Assembly (NCBI GenBank): GCA_020072965.1
Contig: JAIQFY010000039.1
Span: 1 to 51,064, forward strand
DNA from: Terriglobia bacterium
GTDB taxonomy: Bacteria > Acidobacteriota > Terriglobia > JAIQFV01
Direction of reading: 5' to 3'
Length of the DNA stretch: 51,064 nucleotides
The notes beneath the pieces are model-generated. The model saw nothing but the letters and a program-made list of their open reading frames with translations. It did not search any database and was not told the origin of the DNA. Shown here piece after piece: positions 15,110 to 24,100 of the stretch. Position 1 is the stretch's first letter. Each line of letters begins with the position of its first letter. The position numbers were made by a program, and so were the translations under genes.

Positions 15110-16234
15110 CTACTGCTCCTTTGATCCGGGCGCCTTCGCTTCGCGGTATCCAGCCTTCAGTGCGTCCGTTTCCGTCATAAATTGCCCTTGTTTGGTTTTG
15201 CCGTACCAGCGATCCCCTTCGCGATGGAAGATCTTCGTAGCTGTATTCACCCACACCATCCCTTTCACGGGTGGCACCTGAGCGGTGATGCCCTCGACGG
15301 GTTCGGCGCTCGGTGCACTTGTCGTTAACTTTGGTGCGACCGGAGTGGGACCTGGCCTGACCGGCTCTGATGGCTTCGTCGGGGCCGGAGCTGACTTCGT
15401 GGCCGCCGCACCTGTCATGACCAACGGACTGATCTTGAGGATGGTCGCAGCCGGCACGCCCGCCTTTGACAAGTCGCCCACAGCACTGTAAGGTCGTCCG
15501 GCAATGATTTTCGTTGCGGTGGCTGGACCCACTCCCGGCAGTTTTTCCAGGTCGGCTTGGCTCGCCGAATTCAAGTCAATCTTCGAGCCGACCTGCGCCG
15601 GCAGAGTGGAAACCGGGGCCGGGGCCGATTTAACCGGCGCTGAGGGTGTGGTCGTGGCCGGCACTGACTTCGCCGCCGCTGCACCCGTCATGACCAACGG
15701 GCTGATCTTCAGAATAGTAGCAGCCGGCACGCCCGCCTTTGACAGGTCGCTTACCGAACTATAAGGCCGCCCGGCGATGATTTTCGTTGCGGTGGCCGGG
15801 CCCACTCCCGGTAGTTTTTCCAGGTCGGCTTGGCTCGCCGAATTCAAGTCAATCTTCGAGCCGACCTGCGCCGCTTGGGACGCAACCGGGGAGGGTGAGG
15901 CTTTAGCCGGCGCAGACGCTGCCTTTGCCGCTGGCACTGATTTTGTCGCCGCCGCACCAACCATGACTAATGGACTGATCTTCAGAATGGTGGCCGCAGG
16001 CAGGCCCGATTTCGCGAGGTCGCCTACCGAGCCATAAGGCCGTCCGGCAATAATTTTCTTCGCAGTGGCCGGACCTACTCCCGGCAGTTTTTCCAGGTCG
16101 GCCTGACTCGCCGAATTCAGGTCCACCTTCGTGCTGACCGGTGCCGATTGAGGTACCCCCTGCATCAAGGCGGGCACCGCCATCAGGCACAGACAGACCA
16201 CGATTATCCAGCCGACAACTCTCCTTCTCGACAT
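15110..16234 (-). CDS. Exported protein with three ComEA-like helix-hairpin-helix modules
   Basis: The ATG at 16234 has GGAGG six bases upstream. A signal peptide ([18 protein letters not shown]) is followed by three almost identical modules of about 56 residues at 36-91, 127-182 and 218-273. Each contains [20 protein letters not shown] and [20 protein letters not shown], then [12 protein letters not shown]. Ala/Pro/Ser/Lys linkers separate them. Such ComEA-type helix-hairpin-helix units bind DNA, and ComEA itself is a periplasmic or surface DNA receptor. The C-terminus (about 320-368) is a separate short domain with [20 protein letters not shown] and [20 protein letters not shown], often fused to such proteins. 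Extracellular or periplasmic DNA binding is inferred. Repeats this similar suggest recent duplication. Confidence 0.85.
   Translation of the reverse strand: MSRRRVVGWIIVVCLCLMAVPALMQGVPQSAPVSTKVDLNSASQADLEKLPGVGPATAKKIIAGRPYGSVGDLAKSGLPAATILKISPLVMVGAAATKSVPAAKAASAPAKASPSPVASQAAQVGSKIDLNSASQADLEKLPGVGPATATKIIAGRPYSSVSDLSKAGVPAATILKISPLVMTGAAAAKSVPATTTPSAPVKSAPAPVSTLPAQVGSKIDLNSASQADLEKLPGVGPATATKIIAGRPYSAVGDLSKAGVPAATILKISPLVMTGAAATKSAPAPTKPSEPVRPGPTPVAPKLTTSAPSAEPVEGITAQVPPVKGMVWVNTATKIFHREGDRWYGKTKQGQFMTETDALKAGYREAKAPGSKEQ
15400..16130 (-). repeat. 273-bp in-frame tandem repeat, three units
   Basis: The helix-hairpin-helix module plus linker recurs with an exact 273-bp (91-codon) period. 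Long identical DNA tracts occur between units, for instance around 15504-15600 and 15777-15873. The linkers are more diverged than the modules, so selection or gene conversion keeps the modules alike. Unit number could vary between strains or be collapsed in assembly. Confidence 0.8.
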
Positions 16235-16348
16235 ACCAAACCTCCATTTGAATGTATCTAGATTAATTGCTCGCCCTCGATGAGGAGAACAGGAAAGAGC
16301 GCATTAGATTGCTGACTGCTACCACTCCAACTTGTGGTGGTTTGCTTG

Positions 16349-16365
16349 TTGTGATTTAATCACAA
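16349..16365. promoter_or_regulatory. Crp/Fnr-like palindromic operator
   Basis: TTGTGATTTAATCACAA is a perfect 17-bp palindrome around a central T. Its TGTGA/TCACA half-sites are those of Crp-type sites, but with a 5-bp rather than 6-bp spacer. It lies 115 bp upstream of the helix-hairpin-helix gene start. A regulator is not identified; the only Crp/Fnr gene in the window is broken. Confidence 0.5.
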
Positions 16366-16610
16366 ACCATCATTCGCGTACAAGGGGAATCTGTTGATGA
16401 GGAGAACCTCCCGGCGGCGGCAAACCCGAAGACCCGGAGCTGTTCACAGGGACTTCATCGGCACTGAAGACGTATGGCCAATCCGGGCACACGGGAAGGC
16501 CGACCACAAGAGAAGTTTTTTATGTGAGGTGAGCCTGGAGCAATGAGTACGCAGGGTGAACCCGCAGCCGCACATTGAGAGGACTCCCTGTGGCCTTGTG
16601 TGTTCGCTTT

Positions 16611-16690
16611 GGCTCGATCGCCGATTGACCCGGAGGAGTGCCATGGGCACGCGAATGAATTTATCGGCCTTGCCTCCGCTACGAGTGAAG
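16611..16690 (+). repeat. Dispersed repeat family 2, copy 1
   Basis: Contains GGCTCGATCGCCGATTGACC, a variable middle, GCGAATGAAT and CCTTGCCTCCGCTAC. It aligns with 17728-17800 over about 75 bp at roughly 70 percent identity by eye. It adjoins the 3' end of the GNAT gene. Confidence 0.55.
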
Positions 16691-16711
16691 CAATAAGGGA
16701 AGTGCCAGGCC

Positions 16712-17191
16712 TTATTCGGGTCTTGCGTAAAGGGGAAGGTCGAAATCCTCAGCGATCCGGGTGGCCAATCGCTTTCCCTCAGCACTGAACGCCCAATAGA
16801 ATAGACATTGGATGGGGTGTTGCTTCTGGATAGACTTGATTGTCTTGGAAATCAACTTTCTTGCTACTCCCCTTCCTCGATATTCCGGCAATACGAGGGC
16901 AGAGCATAGATACAGGGCCTCATACCTACTCCCCAAAGGGGTGCAGTCGAGGAGCTCCTGCTCGGCGATCTTTTTCTTAACGAATTTTTTCATCAAGGCC
17001 GTTGTCGTGGGGATGACGATGAACCATGCGATCGGTCCATTCCTGTCCTTCTTCTCCGTCAGGGTGTTGGGATGAATTTTCCTCAGTTTATCGATGGTCG
17101 CGGGGGTGATGGAAATCTGCACAGGATCATTCTTCGTGTCAAAAAACTCCTCCGCCAGCTTGATCATCCTTTTCAGATTGTCTCGACGCAT
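16712..17191 (-). CDS. GNAT-family N-acetyltransferase
   Basis: The 159-residue protein shows the GNAT acetyl-CoA-binding motif A: LCSALVLPEYRGRGVARKL, where the R-G-R-G-V-A loop grips the pyrophosphate. A helix (ISKTIKSIQKQ) and the following strand (CLFYWAFSAEGKRLATRI) complete the fold. The substrate cannot be predicted. The ATG at 17191 has no clear ribosome binding site; an alternative ATG at 17167 follows AAAAGG too closely. Dispersed repeats occupy the non-coding DNA on both sides, so it is a monocistronic unit. Confidence 0.75.
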   Translation of the reverse strand: MRRDNLKRMIKLAEEFFDTKNDPVQISITPATIDKLRKIHPNTLTEKKDRNGPIAWFIVIPTTTALMKKFVKKKIAEQELLDCTPLGSRYEALYLCSALVLPEYRGRGVARKLISKTIKSIQKQHPIQCLFYWAFSAEGKRLATRIAEDFDLPLYARPE

Positions 17192-17334
17192 ATTAGTTCA
17201 TTCTAATTCCGCACGACCCATCTCCGCCACACAGAACACCGAAGCCAGCTGGGCCAGACCGCGACATTAGCCAAGAGGAATCGGGAAAAATCGTAGTCTG
17301 AGCTCAGGCATAGGAGTCTTGGCGGGAAGTGCAG

Positions 17335-17351
17335 GCCCCGATGGATCGGGA
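17335..17351 (+). repeat. Dispersed palindromic repeat, partial copy D
   Basis: GCCCCGATGGATCGGGA repeats the core dyad of copies A-C (GCCCCGAT-NN-ATCGGGGC), but the flanks do not match, so this is either a degraded copy or only the palindrome. Confidence 0.5.
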
Positions 17352-17727
17352 GATGGGGGACCCCGGCATGTCTAAGGTCCGCGGCGAATTATGCCCCCGC
17401 GTCGCCCACCATGACCGTCGACGAGTCTGGCTGGCCTACTGGTCCTTGCGTTTGAAGATCTGGGGGGATGCCCAACTTCGCACGTGACCCCGATCGCCAC
17501 GGTGTAAAATTCATTGACTCAAACCCGCGTGAAATCTAGAATCACAGATTGAACATGCTCAGAAGGACCTTTGTTGTCTTGCATTCCGGCAATAATTCGG
17601 TCTCGGCAGCGAGGAGGCGGATCGCAGAAGCCCGCGATATCGTATTTGCTGCCATTGCGGCCGGGCATTTTTCTCAGCTCGGCTCATCACGCAAGGTGGT
17701 TGTGCGGTCAGGTAGTGTGTCATTTTA

Positions 17728-17800
17728 GGCTCGACCGCCGATTGACCAGAACGATTGCCGCGGCAGCGCGAATGAATTCACCAGGCTTGCCTCACCTACT
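17728..17800 (+). repeat. Dispersed repeat family 2, copy 2
   Basis: Contains GGCTCGACCGCCGATTGACC, GCGCGAATGAATTCACC and GGCTTGCCTCACCTAC, matching copy 1 at 16611-16690 in order and orientation. Copy 2 ends about 40 bp upstream of the kinase start, so it may overlap the kinase promoter. Confidence 0.55.
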
Positions 17801-17841
17801 ACCGTACAATCAAAGAGATCAAGCTGTGATATACCCTGACG

Positions 17842-20800
17842 ATGACCATTTGCCCGAAGTGTTCAATTGAAGTTTCTCCGGAATGGAGTGCCTGCCCTTC
17901 CTGCAACGCGCCCCTGGAAGCTTCGGGTTCTGCGACCGTTTTCCACACGGAGGGCCCCACCCGCAATCCAGCAAATCACGTTGATGCTGCCAAGAAGGCG
18001 CCATCTAAAGTGCAGCTCGCAACCCCTATCGTCCCCCAAGAGGACGGGCCCTCGGGAACCGTTTTTTACAAGGATGCTCCGACGTCTGTTGCAGCCAACG
18101 GCATTGGTACTGCCAAAGAGGCGACACCCAACCCAAGTCCCGCCACCCCCGCCGAAGATCAACTTCGCTTTGTCGCTGGCACGATAATTGCTGCCCGGTA
18201 TCGTATCATTGAATTGCTTGGCAAAGGCGGTATGGGAGAAGTTTATCGGGCAGAGGATCTCAAGCTCAGCCAAACCGTCGCCCTCAAGTTCCTTCCGGAG
18301 GCCCTCGAAGCGAATCAGGATATGCTTGCCCGATTTCTTCGGGAGGTCCGGACGGCTCGCCAGGTCTCTCATCCCAATGTTTGTCGTGTCTTCGACATTG
18401 GTGAGGTTGAAGGGCATCACTTCCTCTCCATGGAATGCATTGAGGGGGAGGATCTCAGTACGCTCATGAAGCGTGCCGGCCGCCTGCCTCTCGACCAGGT
18501 GCTGGCGATTACACGGCAGCTTTGTGCCGGTATTGCTGCCGCGCACGAGACCGGAATCCTGCACCGTGATCTGAAGCCTCAAAACATCATGGTCGATAAG
18601 CAGGGCAAGGTTTTGATCATGGATTTCGGGATCGCGCGGTCGATGGACATGCCGGGCTTGACACAAACCGCAGCCCTGATCGGCACCCCGGAATATATGT
18701 CGCCTGAGCAAGCGAGAGGTGAAGACCTCGATGCTCGGTCAGACCTGTTTTCCCTGGGGATCATCTTTTATGAATTGCTGACCGGCAGATCCCCCTACAA
18801 AGCCAAGACGACTCTGGCATCTCTGTGGAAACGATTGGAGGAGCCTGCTCGGCCGCCCATCGAGGCCGACCCCACGCTTCCAAAACAATTGAATGACATC
18901 GTCATGAAGTGCCTGCAGATCGATCCGCAGCTCCGTTATGCCAGGGCAGCTGAAATCCTGAAGGACCTGGAGAGCGGCCAGAGCCCTTCGATGGCGGCCT
19001 CGCGCGCCGCAACGGGTGCGGGCGCGGCACCTGTCGTCTCGAAAGGCATTCGTGGCCGATATTGGAAATGGGCGGCTGCGGGAGTGGCTGTGCTGCTCCT
19101 CGCCGGCGGGTTTTTGTTCCGTGGACGAATCTTCCGCCCGGCCCCGCCCCCCCACGGACCAGTGAGCGTGTTGATCGCCGATTTTGACAATACCACGGCG
19201 GACCCGATTTTTGATGAGACGCTCGAACCCATGCTGAGCGTTGCGCTCGAGGGGGCGTCATTTATCACCTCATACAATCGCACCCAGGCGCGGAACACTG
19301 CGAAAATGATGCAGCCGGGAGCGACTCGACTGGATGAGGCGCTGGCCCGCCTGGTCGCCGTCAGAGAAGGGGTGGCTGTGGTGGTCTCCGGCTCAATCTC
19401 CAAGTATGGAAATGGATACAAGGTTGACGTGACCACAGAAGACGCAGCTACCGGCAAGCTTATGGTACACGATGCGGCGACAGTCGAAGGGAAAAAGGAT
19501 GTGCTGGGGGTTGCCGGTAAACTGGCCGGACGCATCCGCAGGGCCCTGGGTGACGTCACGCCCGAATCCGCGCAGATGGCCGCCGCCGAAACCTTTACGA
19601 CGGGATCCATCGACGCGGCCCACGAGTACGCGTTAGCGCAGGATTCTCAATACACGGGAAAATACGATGATGCGATTCAGCACTACCTCAAGGCGGTGCA
19701 ATTGGATCCCAATCTCGGGCGCGCCTACTCCGGCCTGGCGGTTGTGTACGCAAATCTGGGAGAGCTGCAGGATTCGCGAAAATACTACCAGATGGCGCTT
19801 TCTAACATCGATCGAATGAGTGACCGCGAGAAATACAGGACCCGCGGTGGTTATTACCTGGTCGACCGGAACCCGGATAAAGCCATTGATGAACTCACCC
19901 AGCTTGTGGCTAAGTATCCTGCGGACACCTCGGGCATCGCCAATCTGGCACTGGCCTACTTCTATCGCCGCAATATGGCGAAAGCCCTGGAGGAAGGCCA
20001 GCGCGCTGTGGACCTCAACCCCAGAAACGTGCCGCAGCTAAACAACGTCGGACTTTATGCCATGTACGCCGGCTATTTTGACACCGCTATCCGCGACCAG
20101 AAAGCCGTGCTGCAGTTGAATCCATCTTTTGACCTGGCCTTTGTGGGTTTGGCCTTATCCCAGTTGGCACAAGGCCGGCCGGGAGATGCGACCGCCACTT
20201 ATCAACGACTCGAAAAGCTCGGTCCTCGCGGGGAGTCCTCTGCATCGATGGGTTTAGCCGATCTGGCTCTTTATGAAGGGCGAACGACGGACGCTTTGAC
20301 AATCCTTGAAAAGAACATTCCTCTCGATGTCAGGAACACGAACTCTGAGGCTGCCGCCATCAAATCTGTGACTATGGCTCAAGCCCAATTAAGCCTGGGA
20401 CATTCCGCACAAGCGCGTGCAGCCGTCGAAAAGGCGGTTGATCTGTTTAAAGAAACGGGTGTGTTGTACTGGGCATCACAGGTTTACTTGGGTCTCAACG
20501 AGGATTCGAAGGCCCTCGCCCTGGCGCAGCAACTTTCAAACCGGATTGAACCTGACCCGCAGGCATACGCCAGGTTGATTCAGGGTGAAGTCGAATTGAA
20601 GCGGAATAGAGTCAATGAGGCGATCAGGTTGTTCCAGGAATCTCAAAAAATCTCCGACCCGTGGCTGGGGCATTTAGATGTGGCGAAAGCCTACCTCCAG
20701 GCGGGAGCTTTTCTCGAGGCCCATTCCGAACTGGAGTTATGCCAGAAACGCTTGGGTGAAGCAACGGCCGCGTTTCTGGATGAAGTGCCGACGTGCCGGC

Positions 20801-20955
20801 TAATCCCGCCGCTCTATTATTACCTGGGTCGTGCCCACGAGGGTTTGAAAAGCCCGGATGCCGCTAACTCTTACAAGACCTTCCTCGGAATAAGAAGCAA
20901 AGGCACAGAAGACCCACTCCTGGCCGATGCTCGCCGCCGGCTTTATGGCCGCTGA
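17842..20955 (+). CDS. Membrane Ser/Thr protein kinase with zinc ribbon and TPR domain
   Basis: The 1037-residue protein begins with a zinc ribbon (CPKC at 4-7, CPSC at 18-21). A linker follows with a repeated short motif (ATVFHTEGPT, GTVFYKDAPT). The kinase domain (about 120-385) has GKGGMGEVYRA (127-137), the ATP-binding Lys149 in VALKFL, catalytic HRDLKPQNI (Asp243), DFG (261-263) and GTPEYMSPEQ. A single membrane helix (about 408-426) divides the cytoplasmic kinase from an outer part. That part begins with a short alpha/beta domain (VSVLIADFDNTTADPIF) and then about ten TPRs (from about 590). This PknB-like architecture is common in Acidobacteriota, and the TPR part probably binds partner proteins. 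The motif TVFxxxxPT could be a phosphorylation site for FHA partners, by analogy only. No ribosome binding site is obvious before the ATG. Confidence 0.93.
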   Translation: MTICPKCSIEVSPEWSACPSCNAPLEASGSATVFHTEGPTRNPANHVDAAKKAPSKVQLATPIVPQEDGPSGTVFYKDAPTSVAANGIGTAKEATPNPSPATPAEDQLRFVAGTIIAARYRIIELLGKGGMGEVYRAEDLKLSQTVALKFLPEALEANQDMLARFLREVRTARQVSHPNVCRVFDIGEVEGHHFLSMECIEGEDLSTLMKRAGRLPLDQVLAITRQLCAGIAAAHETGILHRDLKPQNIMVDKQGKVLIMDFGIARSMDMPGLTQTAALIGTPEYMSPEQARGEDLDARSDLFSLGIIFYELLTGRSPYKAKTTLASLWKRLEEPARPPIEADPTLPKQLNDIVMKCLQIDPQLRYARAAEILKDLESGQSPSMAASRAATGAGAAPVVSKGIRGRYWKWAAAGVAVLLLAGGFLFRGRIFRPAPPPHGPVSVLIADFDNTTADPIFDETLEPMLSVALEGASFITSYNRTQARNTAKMMQPGATRLDEALARLVAVREGVAVVVSGSISKYGNGYKVDVTTEDAATGKLMVHDAATVEGKKDVLGVAGKLAGRIRRALGDVTPESAQMAAAETFTTGSIDAAHEYALAQDSQYTGKYDDAIQHYLKAVQLDPNLGRAYSGLAVVYANLGELQDSRKYYQMALSNIDRMSDREKYRTRGGYYLVDRNPDKAIDELTQLVAKYPADTSGIANLALAYFYRRNMAKALEEGQRAVDLNPRNVPQLNNVGLYAMYAGYFDTAIRDQKAVLQLNPSFDLAFVGLALSQLAQGRPGDATATYQRLEKLGPRGESSASMGLADLALYEGRTTDALTILEKNIPLDVRNTNSEAAAIKSVTMAQAQLSLGHSAQARAAVEKAVDLFKETGVLYWASQVYLGLNEDSKALALAQQLSNRIEPDPQAYARLIQGEVELKRNRVNEAIRLFQESQKISDPWLGHLDVAKAYLQAGAFLEAHSELELCQKRLGEATAAFLDEVPTCRLIPPLYYYLGRAHEGLKSPDAANSYKTFLGIRSKGTEDPLLADARRRLYGR

Positions 20956-21061
20956 AAGAATCTCTTCTCAGGTTCAATCGAGCCGCAGCAAATGCTCCGC
21001 CTTTTGAATCTCGCCGTTTGCATGATCCGGGTGTGGTACCAATTCGAGCGGGGACTCATTG

Positions 21062-21104
21062 AAAGACAAGAGAGCCGGATACCAGCATCCGGCCCCTCTT
21101 TCAT
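21062..21104. terminator. Bidirectional terminator between kinase and Asp-box protein genes
   Basis: An inverted repeat has a core of GCCGGAT (21074-21080) and ATCCGGC (21087-21093) with a 6-nt loop. Outer pairing of GAAAGA...AGAG with CTCTTTC extends it. The flanks give A- and T-rich ends on both strands, and it sits between two converging genes. Confidence 0.65.
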
Positions 21105-21122
21105 CCCCACGTATCCCTCCTT

Positions 21123-24100
21123 CTAATTGAGCTGAACGATGGTAGCCCTGATGGGGCTGTTGTTGTTAAGCTGGAGCAGAACGCTGTAACACCCCGGGCC
21201 AATCGGCACGACACTTGTCGTGTCCCAGTTGAAGATGAACTGGTTATTACTCGTGTCGTAGCGGAATGTGCTGCCTCCCGTTGCCCCGTTGGTGGGGGAA
21301 TAAAGTACCACCGCTGGTCCTTCCGGCGGACCCGCACAGTTGGTGTTCAGAGAAGCCTGCAGTAATGAGAGGGTGCTCACGCTGCTGATGAAGTTCCCGT
21401 TCGAATCCTTAAGCTGCCACTTGAGGGGAACAGCGCTACCCAGATTTGCGGAGCCGGAGAAACTGGGGGAAGAGAAAGTCCCAGCTGCCGTCAACGGACC
21501 CAGGAAGCCGACGAAGGTGTAGCTAAAAGTTTGAGTCAAGGCTGCTGAAGTGCTGCCCGAAAAGTTGATATCGCCGGAGTACACTGCAGTAATCGAGTGG
21601 GTTCCCGCAGTCAGTGTAGAGGTCGTGAAAGTGGCAGTTCCACTGCTCAGCGCGGTTGTGCCCAAGGCCGTTGACCCATCATTGAACGTCACCGATCCAG
21701 TGGGCGTGCCCGTACTCGGCGCGATCACGCTGACGGTGGCAGTGAAAGTCACAGCTTGATTCACCCCTGAGGGATTAGGTGTTGAAGCAACAACAGTCGT
21801 CGTGTTCCCCCGGTTGACGACCTGCGTCAAGATTGCGGAACTGCTGCCCAGGAAATTCGCATCGCCACTGTAAATCGCCGTGACTGGATGATTTCCAGCA
21901 GTGAGGGAGCCGATGGTAAAGCTCGCAATCCCCCCATTCACGGCAGCCGAGCCCAGGATCGTGGTTCCGTCTTTGAACGTCACCGTTCCACTGGGGACTC
22001 CGCTGCCCGGTGCAACAGCACTGACGGTGGCTGTAAAGGTGACGGACTGACCGAGGAGAGTTGAATTCAACGTGCTGACAAGCAGTGTTGAGGTGCTGGC
22101 TTGCTTGACGGTTTGCGAGAGAACTCCTGAGGTTCCACCCAGGAAATTGGGATCGCCGCCGTAGACTGCGGTAATTGAATGGGTCCCAACTGTCAACGAG
22201 GAGGTGGTGAGAGTGGCGCTGCCCGCACCCACAGCCACAGTGCCCAGAGCGTTTGCACCGTCCATAAATGTTACGGTGCCACCGGGCGTGCCCGCCCCGG
22301 CCACCACAGGACTTGCTGTTGCGGTGAAGGTAACAGATTGGCCGAAGACCGATGGATTCGAGCTCGAGACCACCGACGTCGTGGTCGCCATTTTGTCTAC
22401 GGTCAGGCTCAGACTCTTCAGGGTTGTCCTCTGTGGGGAACTGGAGTCTGTGACCTGAACACTGAAGGACGAGGTACCCGGCGTGGTGGGCGTCCCCGAG
22501 ATCGTCCCAGTTGAAGAGTTGAGGGTCAAACCAGCCGGCAATGCCCCCGAAGAGATGTTCCAGGTATATGGGGTGGTTCCCCCGATGGCTTGCAACGTTG
22601 TGCTGTACGCCTGGCCGAATGTTGCATCCGGAAGGAAGTTGAGGGTGATGAAGAGAGGTGCAGCAAATTGCGGATTGGTCGAATTGGGATTCGCAGGGTG
22701 CGGAATTAAAACCGGCGCCACATTTGCAACTACGGTCTGCATGGTGTTTGTGTCGATCGTCCCCCGGAGCGTAACCAGTGCCGTTTCACCGGGGCGAAGG
22801 GCGAATGTTGCATTGTTCACCTGCGGATCGGGGATGTTCGGGTCGTTCAAGTTAATCGGATCCTCGAACACGGGGTTGTTGATATTAGCGAGCGTGATAT
22901 CTTGCTGTTGAAGCGCCAGCTGGCAATTCACCGAAACCGGGGTTTGATAAACCCTGGAGACGATCAGTTGAAGCGTGGTGCCGCTCGGCGGATTTCCCAC
23001 CAACTTGACCCGATAAGAGGTCGCCGTATTGCCGTTATTGGTTACAGTGTAGGTGGCATCCGATATCGACTGGTTGGTGACATTGGGATTGGTGACGTTG
23101 GGATTGGTGACATTGGGATTGGTGACATTGGGATTGGTAACGTTTGGGTTCGAGACTCCGATCACGGCAAGATCGGGATTGTAGACATTGGGATTGGTGA
23201 CGTTGGGGTTGTACACATTGGGATTGGTGACGTTGGGATTGGTGACGTTGGGATTCGTGACATTGGGGTTGGTGACATTCGGGTTAGTAACGTTTGGGCT
23301 GTAAATCTCCACAACCGAGATGTTACCTCCAGTGCTCCCATCCGGATTCGTCAGCGGAGGAATTGTACTGTCAGGATTCAGGATGACAAAGCTCGAGAGA
23401 CCTCCAGGTACCAGGATTCCTCCGGGCGCGGTGATCTCATCCACGTTCACAGTGATGTTGGCAGTGGGATTGGTGGAAGTGGCGAAAACTGATCGGGCCA
23501 CTCCTGAATGAGCGGCGATGGAAACATCGAGCGTGGTCATCGGATCCGGATCCGTCGGCTTGGGAAACAACAGGAACGACGCCTTCCCCCCCGGGGGTTG
23601 ACTGGCGATGGTTAAACGAAAGCTTCTGTCCAGGTTGGTCGCGTTCTGGGCAACGACAACGAAAGCGCGGACCAAAGTCGTACTGAGCGGTTTCGCGTTC
23701 TGGGGTGATGTGACCAGCAGCCCCTGCGTGATCCTGCTGCTGTAAATGTTCTGGTTCCGCATCCCCTCCTGGCCGGTAACACACGCTGGGGTGGTTTGGG
23801 TGGGATCGAACACACTCTGTCCACCTCCGCCGACGGGCGTATATTTCGTCCAGTCCCCGTTAAGAGGGGGCCGAACATCCTGATTGCTGGTCCACGTGGC
23901 ATAGAAGACCGGGGACTTCACATTGGCGATGTTGTACGACCACGAACCCCCGGGGATTGCGGGGGGAAGAAAAGTTTGACCCGCGATGTCGATGTAATCG
24001 CCCATAAAGGGTATGGTGCCCTGTGCGAATAGCGGGAGATTGGGCGGATTGATCTGCAGTTGTTGGAGGTTCTGAACTGTGCCGGTCTCGTCACCACGTG

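Larger units (their letters stand above)
16235..16711. other. Intergenic region upstream of the HhH gene
   Basis: About 475 bases holding the promoter region of the helix-hairpin-helix gene, a Crp-like palindrome (16349-16365) and the first copy of a dispersed repeat (16611-16690) that is also found near 17728. No gene with a credible start was seen. Confidence 0.5.
17192..17841. other. Intergenic region between the divergent GNAT and kinase genes
   Basis: About 650 bases that should hold promoters for both divergent genes. It contains a partial copy of the dispersed palindrome (17335-17351) and the second copy of repeat family 2 (17728-17800). The open frame 17571-17870 has no ribosome binding site and unnatural composition, so no gene is called. 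Confidence 0.5.

Noticed and set aside
23071-23309. Regular short repeats that could be mistaken for a CRISPR array
   Set aside because: The period is 15 bp, in frame with a protein, with no unique spacers and no cas genes.
22902-23492. Plus-strand frame rich in IGDVGIGDIGIG
   Set aside because: It is the shadow of the NPNVT repeat array on the opposite strand.
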